From NCBI GenBank assembly GCA_949127695.1, contig CASBQH010000093.1, forward strand, positions 1 through 12,530: a stretch of 12,530 nt of DNA, written 5' to 3'. Positions 5,837-12,530 of the stretch are shown piece after piece; position 1 is the first letter of the stretch, and each line of letters opens with the position of its first letter. Under the pieces are notes generated by a model, which saw only the letters and a program-made list of their open reading frames with translations, searched no databases and was not told the DNA's origin. This DNA comes from Synechococcales cyanobacterium PMM_0073. GTDB taxonomy: Bacteria; Cyanobacteriota; Cyanobacteriia; Elainellales; Elainellaceae. The position numbers and the translations under genes are program-made.

Positions 5837-8800
5837 CTACCAAGTGTGAGTTTTGCAAAATTCCGCAGTCTGCTTCATCAGCGCAGCAGTTTCCTGATCG
5901 TTGGAGACATTATGCAGATTGGCTTCGAGATAGTTATCCATCAGGTTGCAGCCTTCTTTGAGCAAGTCATCCAGCGCCTGATCGTCAGAGTCAGGCGGCA
6001 GCTGATAGATCTGGATATCTCGATCCAGGCTGGCTGAAATCAGATTTTTATTGTTTGGGTCAAACAACACGCTCTGGACATCTCGACGATGTTCGATCGG
6101 TTGGGCAATCGGTTTGCCTGCTTTTGTCCAGAGCTTGACCGTGCCATCTTTGCTCGCTGAAGCCAGCAGATAGTTCCCCACCTTGCCTCGGATCGCATTG
6201 CTGCTTCTAATGTTGCTATAGGCCAACTGGACAACCGGGGCGCGATGCCCTCTCATCGCTTCGCCCACTTCCTGCAAGCGATAGGTCTGACCTGTCTTCA
6301 GCAGCTCTAAGCGCCGAATTGAGTTGTCAGATTCTAGCGCCACTGCCAAAAACTTGCCATCTGGACTGAAGCGGACGCTGGTGATGTTCCCCAACTGCGG
6401 CGGATTGCTCAGCTGAATCTGCTGAGGCGATTGCGGACTGCTGATATCCCACAGAATCAGGGTTTGTTGCAGATTGGGCTGGCTATTGCGGGTTTTGCCA
6501 CCAGAGACCAGCAGCCGCCCATTCGGATGGAAGTCAAGGCTGGTGATGCTGTTGCCGTTACCCGGCTCAACTTTGGCAACGAGCTGTGAGTCGGCTGGAG
6601 CATCAGGCTGCCACAGTCGGATCGTCGAATTGTCACTGCCGGTTGCCAAAAATTTGCCATCTGGGCTGAAGCGCAGGCTCAGCAGCGGTTGCTTAGAAGC
6701 AACTGACAGCAGATCGGGTTTTTGAGCTTGAGGAGGCAGTTGAATCTGACCAGCTGCATTTGGGTTCACATGCCAGAGTCTGACTTCCCCAATATCATTA
6801 ATCCCAGCTAGCAGTCGATCATTTGGACTCAAGCTAATCCCGTTGAGAAACCCGGCTCCACCAGCTCCCGTAATGGTTTCCAGCGGCTTCCAGCCAGACG
6901 AGGCAGCGCCACTGCCATGCGGCTGCGAGCTGAGCTGCCAGAAAAACAGCCGTGAAAAGCTGCCTGCAATCAAAAACTTGCCTTGCTGACTCAAGACGGC
7001 TCCACTTTTGAGCGGCTGATCGTTGCGGAGCCGCACCGCGTCTTGGCGAGTGGTCCAGAGCTTAATATTGCCATCTGCACTAGCTGAGGCCAAGGTTTCG
7101 CCATCATTTGAGAAGCTAAGATCGGTAATCTCGTTGCGGTGTCCCGACAGAGTTTTGATCAAAGCATCGTCATCGTCAGCCTCCCAGAATTTCACCAGAT
7201 CATCTGGAGCAGTGCCGAGCTTGCTGGTGGGCTGCCACAGCCTGACCGTATCATCTCGGCTACCAGAAGCAATCATCCGGTCATCTGGACTAAACTGCAC
7301 CCGATAAACCTGATCTTGATGCCCTCTCAGGGTGCGAACTTCTTGGCCGGTGGCTGCATCCCAAAGCTTGACTGTATTATCGGCGCTGGCTGAAGCAATC
7401 AGCTGGCCGTCATGGCTAAAAATGGCGCGATAGACCTGATCGCTATGCCCCTTGAGCTGGGCGATTAGCCTACCGTCTGCCTGCCAGAGCTTGACGCTGC
7501 TGCTGCCACCTGACGAGACAAACTTCTGGCCATCTGGGCTAAAGCTCACCCAGTAAGCCGGATCCGCATCAGGCTTGAACTGCTGCTGCGAAAAGTTTTT
7601 GCCATGCCAAATCCACAGGCCATTTTCGCCAGCCGCAACCAGCGTTTTGCTATCTTTGCTAAAGCTGAGGCTGTTATTCTGGGAGCCAGTGGTCAGCGTT
7701 TTTTCGTAAAATCCGCTGCTTGACCAGATTTTGATGGTGCCATCAATGCTGGCTGAGGCAATTTTTCGGCCATCTGGGCTGAAGCGCACGTCGTAGATCC
7801 AGTCGTTGTGGCTAATTGCTTTGAGATTAGGGTCTGTGAGGGTGCGAATTAGAACGCCGCTGAGCCGCTTGTCTGGCTCGCGATTGATCTGCCAGAGCTT
7901 GATGGTTTTGTCATAGCTCGCTGAGACTAATCGCTGCTGATCCGGCGAGATATCTAGCGCCACCACTTTATCGTCATGGCCATAGAGCGGCGACTGACTG
8001 GGCATTCCGTCTGCCTGCCAGAGCCGAACCGTGCCGTCATAGCTGGCAGAAGCGAGAATTTGCTCAGTTCCTGCGCCACCTGTACCCATAAAGCTCACCC
8101 GCGTCAGGCGCTCCTGATGTTTCTCTAGGCGATTCTGCTCACTGAGATTAGAGATCGATTTGTTGAGCGCATTCACAACTTTCACAGTCGGGTCAAACGG
8201 GGTGCTTCGCAGCAGCTTACTCAACCCGCCGTTCCGCAGATCGCGGCCAGCCTTCATGCTCACCATCAAGGCATCCAGCTCCTGTCTGGCTTCCAGCGAA
8301 GAAACCAGCGCGTTAATTTCACCGACTGTTTTAAACACTGTAACCAGCAGAAAACCCAATACTGTCACTGCGGCGATGCCACCGCCCAGCCAGCGAATCA
8401 GGCTGATGCGACTATGGTGCCTTTTGGCAGCCTGAATAAATTCGCGCTGTAGGTGAGTCGGCTGCGGCTCTTTTTCCTGAGTTGCGGCATCAATCTGGTT
8501 CAGCCACTCAATCGCATGGCGCAGCTTGCTACTCCGCAGCAAGAATTCTTCATTCCGCTTTTGGCTGTCCCAGTCATGCGCTTGAGCCAGCAGCTTGGTA
8601 TGCTCTCTGACATGCTTTTCGTCGGTTTTAATCGCTTTGACCAGCTCCGCCACAAACGCCTCAAACCGCTGTTCGTAGTGCTTTAGATCAATCCAGTTTC
8701 GCTCTTTGGCAGCTTGATGCACCTGGCTGCGGTCATAGTTATGATCAAGGACGGCAGAAATAATCCGCTTTTTATAGGACTCAGCCTGCTGAATCTCATC

Positions 8801-9679
8801 TCGGCAATAGTCTGAGGCGACTGAATTAACGCTCATGACAAACAGCAGGCTGTCGGCGTCCCGAATTCCTTCGCTCAGCTTTTCACGCCAAGGAGCTGCC
8901 ACCGGAATCCGCTCCCAATCTACCCAAACTTCAACCTGCTGCTGCTTCAGCGCCTGACAAAGCTGTTCGACAAAGGCTCGGTCGCGGCGAGAATAGGAGA
9001 TAAAAATATCTGGGTTCTGGACTTGCCGTGACTCAATGGCTCGGTCGCTGGCTGCAATATATTGTGTTTGCAGCGCTGTGAGCTGAAGACTCTCTGTTGG
9101 AAGACTGCTGTTCTGATCAATCCAGACTTTAACTGACGCCAGATCATCCGCGTCCAGCAAACGTTCCTGGGTGCAACCATTTTGCTGCCATTGCTCTGCT
9201 CGCAGCCGCAGTTTTTCGTAGATCGGAAACCGAATAATTTGCTCTGCTGCCCGCTCAAACGCTTCCTCTGGATGATCAGCTGGGTCGATTGCAATCCAGC
9301 TGGCTGGCGGAAATCCGGCTGGCAGAGATGCCACCGCCTGACAAAGCACGGGAATCAGCGGCTTATTATGCTGAATAGCAGTCTGGAGCTGGCGCTGACT
9401 CTTCGCCGAGCTGACGGAAGCAGGGCTAATTACAAATACAAAGCCTTCGGCTTTTTTAATGCCTTCCTCCAGATACTGCCATTCTTCTGCTTCAGTCCGG
9501 TCTAGGCAATAAGGCAGATCATCTAGGTCGATCCAGGGATCGCGCCCCAAGCTACGAATGGCTAAATCCAGCTTTTGGACAAATTCAATATCTTCGCGGG
9601 CATAGGAGATAAACAGATCATTTTTGCGCGCAGATGCAGCTGACGCAGGGTTGGATAGCGTTGAGTTAGCACCGGCCAT
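5837..9679 (-). CDS. tandem TIR domain, transmembrane, WD40-repeat protein
   Basis: The 1280-residue protein has these parts: TIR-1 (about 21-150, starting DLFISYARED), a helical spacer, TIR-2 (about 224-350, starting DIFISYSRRD), a polar helical region, one transmembrane helix (about 425-449), and a linker LDALMVSMKAGRDL typical of cyanobacterial WD40 proteins. About 15 WD repeats follow (about 525-1227), enough for two seven-bladed propellers, then a tail with LLKEGCNLMDNYLEAN. TIR domains are NAD+-cleaving enzymes or signalling adaptors. TIR-2 keeps the family Cys and Glu (C292, E295 in CRDEI); TIR-1 has Ser94 and Gln97 there, so it is probably not catalytic. The TIR half should lie in the cytoplasm; the topology of the propeller side is inferred only. 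The ATG at 9677-9679 has no good ribosome-binding site. Upstream, GATTTAA is repeated 17 bases apart (9713-9719, 9730-9736). Role is unknown; a sensor in defence or cell death is an inference from similar architectures. Confidence 0.92.
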   Translation of the reverse strand: MAGANSTLSNPASAASARKNDLFISYAREDIEFVQKLDLAIRSLGRDPWIDLDDLPYCLDRTEAEEWQYLEEGIKKAEGFVFVISPASVSSAKSQRQLQTAIQHNKPLIPVLCQAVASLPAGFPPASWIAIDPADHPEEAFERAAEQIIRFPIYEKLRLRAEQWQQNGCTQERLLDADDLASVKVWIDQNSSLPTESLQLTALQTQYIAASDRAIESRQVQNPDIFISYSRRDRAFVEQLCQALKQQQVEVWVDWERIPVAAPWREKLSEGIRDADSLLFVMSVNSVASDYCRDEIQQAESYKKRIISAVLDHNYDRSQVHQAAKERNWIDLKHYEQRFEAFVAELVKAIKTDEKHVREHTKLLAQAHDWDSQKRNEEFLLRSSKLRHAIEWLNQIDAATQEKEPQPTHLQREFIQAAKRHHSRISLIRWLGGGIAAVTVLGFLLVTVFKTVGEINALVSSLEARQELDALMVSMKAGRDLRNGGLSKLLRSTPFDPTVKVVNALNKSISNLSEQNRLEKHQERLTRVSFMGTGGAGTEQILASASYDGTVRLWQADGMPSQSPLYGHDDKVVALDISPDQQRLVSASYDKTIKLWQINREPDKRLSGVLIRTLTDPNLKAISHNDWIYDVRFSPDGRKIASASIDGTIKIWSSSGFYEKTLTTGSQNNSLSFSKDSKTLVAAGENGLWIWHGKNFSQQQFKPDADPAYWVSFSPDGQKFVSSGGSSSVKLWQADGRLIAQLKGHSDQVYRAIFSHDGQLIASASADNTVKLWDAATGQEVRTLRGHQDQVYRVQFSPDDRMIASGSRDDTVRLWQPTSKLGTAPDDLVKFWEADDDDALIKTLSGHRNEITDLSFSNDGETLASASADGNIKLWTTRQDAVRLRNDQPLKSGAVLSQQGKFLIAGSFSRLFFWQLSSQPHGSGAASSGWKPLETITGAGGAGFLNGISLSPNDRLLAGINDIGEVRLWHVNPNAAGQIQLPPQAQKPDLLSVASKQPLLSLRFSPDGKFLATGSDNSTIRLWQPDAPADSQLVAKVEPGNGNSITSLDFHPNGRLLVSGGKTRNSQPNLQQTLILWDISSPQSPQQIQLSNPPQLGNITSVRFSPDGKFLAVALESDNSIRRLELLKTGQTYRLQEVGEAMRGHRAPVVQLAYSNIRSSNAIRGKVGNYLLASASKDGTVKLWTKAGKPIAQPIEHRRDVQSVLFDPNNKNLISASLDRDIQIYQLPPDSDDQALDDLLKEGCNLMDNYLEANLHNVSNDQETAALMKQTAEFCKTHTW

Positions 9680-9799
9680 AAGTCAATCGGGAACATAAAA
9701 CAGCGGGTCACAGATTTAAATTTGGTTGGGATTTAAGTCCAATATAGTGGGTTTCAAGCCATCATAGAGCGCCCTCTGCTCTCATAAGCAGCGAGTAAC

Positions 9800-9829
9800 T
9801 TGCCGCTCTAGAAAATCAAATGCTAGACT
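9800..9829 (+). promoter_or_regulatory. likely promoter of tRNA-Val
   Basis: TTGCCG (9800-9805) and TAGACT (9824-9829) are 18 bases apart. The -10 has a TG two positions upstream (9821-9822, extended -10). Transcription would begin about 25 bases before the tRNA. TTATAA at 9829-9834 is an alternative -10. Confidence 0.4.
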
Positions 9830-9859
9830 TATAAAGCCTCAAAGACAAACCAAGGCTAA

Positions 9860-9931
<72 letters not shown>

Positions 9932-9964
9932 TTTATAGCTTTTCTTAAGCCAATCCCAAACAAA

Positions 9965-10038
9965 CAGGGCTGGCGCGATTTGAACGCGCGGCCTACCGCT
10001 TAGGAGGCGGTCGCTCTATCCAGCTGAGCTACAGCCCC
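9965..10038 (-). tRNA. trnR-CCU: tRNA-Arg (anticodon CCU)
   Basis: A 74-base cloverleaf on the reverse strand: acceptor GGGGCTG pairs with CAGCCCT (first pair G-U), D stem GCTC/GAGC, anticodon stem ACCGC/GCGGT with loop CTCCTAA (anticodon CCU, reads AGG), and T stem GCGCG/CGCGC around TTCAAAT. The discriminator is G and CCA is not encoded. It lies 46 bases downstream of the helicase gene on the same strand. Confidence 0.97.
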
Positions 10039-10051
10039 AGAGTACAACGAG

Positions 10052-10057
10052 ATCATA
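10052..10057 (-). promoter_or_regulatory. possible -10 element of tRNA-Arg
   Basis: TATGAT on the reverse strand matches the -10 consensus at five of six positions and would start transcription about 7 bases before the tRNA. No good -35 is seen at 16-18 bases, so the tRNA may also be carried by readthrough from the helicase gene. Confidence 0.3.
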
Positions 10058-10084
10058 GCAGATCTGTCCCAAGATGCCCTGCGG

Positions 10085-12301
10085 TTAGGCCAATGGCTCT
10101 GAGACAATCTGGCGCAGCGTGTTCCAGGCTTTCTGGACATCTAAGTAGCCTGCTGCGTAGTTTTGGCAAAGCAGAGGCTCAGTCAGGAATAAATCATGCT
10201 TCTCGCTGAGTTTGTTGGCCACCGTTGCAGCCAAGGCAAGCGGATTAGGACAGTCAGCCGCCAACTCAGCCAGCAGCGGCAGCAGCTTTTGGGGCGTCGT
10301 GCGGCTGACGCTCAGCCCAATCGTGCCAGTTTCCACCTTCAGCCCTAGCCCTGCTAGCTGCAATGCCAGCGTATTCATCACCAAGCTGCCCATCCAGGGA
10401 AAAATCAGCGTATCGCCACCCGCCTCAACGAGCTGACGCTGATCTAGTCCGTAGCGGCGAAAGTTGCGGCGGGCTTCGCTCAGCAGGTCGCGGGCGGTGC
10501 TGTCCAAAAAGGCCGGAATGGCAGAGTCGAGGTAGATCTGCCACATCTCCTGACGAATCCGATCATGCACCAGGCCCGCCGTACCGCTGAAGTAAGGGAC
10601 GCGCCCAGCCGTAGAGCGCTGCACGTCAATGACCCGATGACGACGGTCAACGGCCAAAATCTGCCAGCGCTTCCCGGCAAAGATCAAGTACATGCCTTCC
10701 ATCAGCGGATAGTCGATCGGCAGGGTTCCCAATGTTTTGCCCACGGTAGTAACACGATATTCTTCGGGCGTTTTGAAAGCCGTATAAAAGCTGTAGTGAT
10801 TCACCAACCGCTCGCCCGTTAGCCCCAGCAGCAGCAGCCCTTCTGAGGTTTGCTGAATTAGATCTTGCTCGCCCAAGCAGCGCAGCAGCTCAATATAGAG
10901 CGCCTGATCCATTCGGTCAAATCCGCCCGTTTGGCAGAGCAGCTTCCAGGCGTAGTCAGGCCGGACGCCGCCCTGCTGGGCAATCAGCGAGAGCAGCTGT
11001 TGGATCAGCGTTGAGAGATGCAGCCGTCGGGTTTGGGGCGGCTCGTACCAGCCTTGCAGCAGCAGATTGACTACGGCAATCGATTGGACTAAGGCCGGAT
11101 GCAATGCCGCTTCGGGCGAGGTTTGTGGCGTGACTTCGGGTTCGCTGATGTAGATGCGTAAGATTGCCGGATCGCGCTGCTGGCGTCCAGAGCGGCCTAA
11201 TCGCTGTCGGGTGCTGGCCACCGAGTAGGGCGCGCCAATTTGGGCAATCGAGGTGACAGAGCCAATGTCAATGCCCAGCTCTAGCGTTGAGGTGCAGACC
11301 ACGTTGGCGGGGCGATTAGGCTCTTTAAGCGCCTCTTCAGCCGCCTGCCGCAGCTCTTTGGAAAGGCTACCATAGTGGGGCATGAACTCATTGGGCAGGC
11401 GCTGGGCTTCGCAGAGACGGCTGAGTAAGTCAGTATACTTTTCGACTTCCTGCCGCCGATTAATAAAGATTAAATTCTTGCTGCCGCGCATCACCTTGAA
11501 AATATGCTGAGCGATATCTAGTTCGTCTACTGCGCCGTCTTGTTCTTGCTGCTGCTCATCTAGAAACAGCGGCGCAGTCTTGCGATAGCCGCGAATTTGC
11601 AGCTTTAGCTCTTGACCCGTGGCGTCAGAGAGAATCAGCTGCACCTGAGCATCGCGCAGATACTGCTTGGCGAGATCCATTTCGCCCAGCGTAGCGCTGA
11701 GGCCAATTCGCGCCACCGATCGACCCAGCACCGCTTCGAGCCGATGCAATAGCGACCGCAGCTGCTGACCGCGCTCAGTGCCAATAAACGAATGCAGTTC
11801 GTCGATGACGGTATAGCGCAGCCCGCCAAACAGCTTCGTCAGCTCATGCCCCCGCAGGATAAACATGGCCTCTAGGGCTTCGGGCGTAATCAGCAGAATG
11901 CCAGAAGGTTGCTTCAGCAATCGCTGCTTGCGAGAGGCGCTAATATCGCCATGCCAGGGATGGACGGCAATTTCGAGGCGTTCTCCTAGCGCTTCGAGCC
12001 GCTGATGCTGGTCGTTGATCAAGGCTTTGAGCGGGCTAATATAGAGCACCTGAACGCTGGTCGCGTCCAAATTCTCGGCGGAGAGCAGCTTGGAAAAAAT
12101 CGGCAGAAAGGCCGCTTCGGTTTTGCCGCCTGCGGTGGCAGCCGCAATAATTAAGTCAGTATCGCCAGCCAAAATGGGGGCAATCGCCTGCTCCTGAATC
12201 TCGCGCAGCTCTGCCCAATGCTGCTCCCAAATCCAGCGCTGCACTTCGGGATGAAGCTGGTGGAAGGCGGATGAGGTGAATTCGGCAGGAGAGGAAGACA
12301 A
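10085..12301 (-). CDS. Lhr-family DEAD/DEAH-box helicase, compact form
   Basis: This 738-residue superfamily 2 helicase uses ATP to unwind or move along nucleic acid. Motifs in order: Q-region LREIQEQAI (about 32-40), motif I ATAGGKT (55-61), Ia YISPLKAL (87-94), II DELH (167-170), III SAT (202-204), V TLELGIDIG (339-347) and VI QRLGRSGR (366-373). The DELH box, LGIDIG and the following winged-helix-like region with LTGERLVNHYSFYTAF (about 488-503) point to the Lhr family. Full Lhr proteins are about twice as long; this one covers only the core. The only usable start at the 5' end is a TTG at 12299-12301, without a clear ribosome-binding site; conserved sequence begins near Phe13. A CATAAT -10-like element lies at 12331-12336 (reverse strand). 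Lhr-core proteins are linked to DNA repair in other bacteria; the role here is inferred. It is not in an operon with the TIR gene, since two tRNAs lie between. Confidence 0.9.
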   Translation of the reverse strand: MSSSPAEFTSSAFHQLHPEVQRWIWEQHWAELREIQEQAIAPILAGDTDLIIAAATAGGKTEAAFLPIFSKLLSAENLDATSVQVLYISPLKALINDQHQRLEALGERLEIAVHPWHGDISASRKQRLLKQPSGILLITPEALEAMFILRGHELTKLFGGLRYTVIDELHSFIGTERGQQLRSLLHRLEAVLGRSVARIGLSATLGEMDLAKQYLRDAQVQLILSDATGQELKLQIRGYRKTAPLFLDEQQQEQDGAVDELDIAQHIFKVMRGSKNLIFINRRQEVEKYTDLLSRLCEAQRLPNEFMPHYGSLSKELRQAAEEALKEPNRPANVVCTSTLELGIDIGSVTSIAQIGAPYSVASTRQRLGRSGRQQRDPAILRIYISEPEVTPQTSPEAALHPALVQSIAVVNLLLQGWYEPPQTRRLHLSTLIQQLLSLIAQQGGVRPDYAWKLLCQTGGFDRMDQALYIELLRCLGEQDLIQQTSEGLLLLGLTGERLVNHYSFYTAFKTPEEYRVTTVGKTLGTLPIDYPLMEGMYLIFAGKRWQILAVDRRHRVIDVQRSTAGRVPYFSGTAGLVHDRIRQEMWQIYLDSAIPAFLDSTARDLLSEARRNFRRYGLDQRQLVEAGGDTLIFPWMGSLVMNTLALQLAGLGLKVETGTIGLSVSRTTPQKLLPLLAELAADCPNPLALAATVANKLSEKHDLFLTEPLLCQNYAAGYLDVQKAWNTLRQIVSEPLA

Positions 12302-12399
12302 GGTTGGGCAGATAATTTGGCAATTGGCCTATTATGGCTCGAAATTGCTCAGATCGCTGAAGTGCTGAGAGGCTGAGGCCGCTGGGCTAGACTAACAGC
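12302..12399. promoter_or_regulatory. divergent promoter region, helicase and right-edge gene
   Basis: The 98 bases separate two divergent starts and must serve both. The reverse strand has CATAAT at 12331-12336 (for the helicase). The plus strand has TAGACT at 12388-12393, which would give an almost leaderless message for the right-edge gene. Neither has a convincing -35. Confidence 0.35.
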
Positions 12400-12530
12400 A
12401 TGGTTCAAACTGCCGCAACCCTCCTGCCTTTCATTCTGGCGCTCTTCAGCTGTATCGGGCTGTTTCTCAGCCTCTGGATTATTCTGCCTGTGCCCACGCT
12501 GCTCCTGCTGCCGCTGGCGGTGGGTGCGCC
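12400..12530 (+). CDS. membrane protein, unrecognised (5' part only)
   Basis: An ATG at 12400-12402 opens a frame that runs off the right edge with 43 codons and no stop. The peptide (MVQTAATLLPFILALF then more hydrophobic sequence to LLLLPLAVGAP) is almost wholly hydrophobic and would make one long or two short transmembrane helices. I do not recognise the family from this fragment. No clear ribosome-binding site precedes the ATG. Its divergent position from the helicase, the lack of any stop and the sharply hydrophobic composition make a real gene likely. Confidence 0.55.
   Translation, partial: MVQTAATLLPFILALFSCIGLFLSLWIILPVPTLLLLPLAVGA

Overview
The window looks like a piece of a cyanobacterial chromosome. 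Evidence: a truncated NdhF of the CO2-uptake NDH-1 type at the left edge, a TIR/WD40 protein with the linker and C-terminal tail typical of cyanobacterial WD40 proteins, two tRNA genes without an encoded CCA, and one HIP1 octamer (2273-2280). No rRNA, CRISPR array, transposase or prophage gene is visible. Genus cannot be assigned; a filamentous Leptolyngbya-like lineage is only a guess.

Layout. (1) 1-248, minus: 5' end of an ndhF3/ndhF4-type gene, with an AT-rich leader and a possible LysR-type site upstream. (2) 477-5167, minus: a tight four-gene polysaccharide-export operon read right to left. It encodes an ABC-2 permease (Wzm type), an ATPase (Wzt/KpsT type without the C-terminal glycan-binding domain), a multidomain sulfotransferase-like protein and a GT4 glycosyltransferase. 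Together these would build, sulfate and export a surface glycan. Short in-frame tandem repeats occur in three of the four genes. (3) About 5168-5836: a 396-bp gene-free stretch, then a small plus-strand ORF for a 58-residue membrane or exported peptide, preceded by two back-to-back inverted repeats. (4) 5837-9679, minus: a 1280-aa TIR-TIR-TM-WD40 protein. The first TIR has lost the expected catalytic Glu, the second keeps it, and about 15 WD repeats follow a single membrane segment. (5) 9860-10038: convergent tRNA-Val(CAC) and tRNA-Arg(CCU) genes. (6) 10085-12301, minus: a compact Lhr-family helicase, then a divergent truncated membrane-protein gene at the right edge.

The two most interesting regions are the TIR-TIR-WD40 protein, which looks like a membrane-tethered, NLR-like sensor pairing a degenerate with an intact TIR, and the sulfated-glycan export operon, whose stop/start junction has been reiterated as a 15-bp tandem repeat. 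All functional statements are by recognition of motifs; no database search was run.
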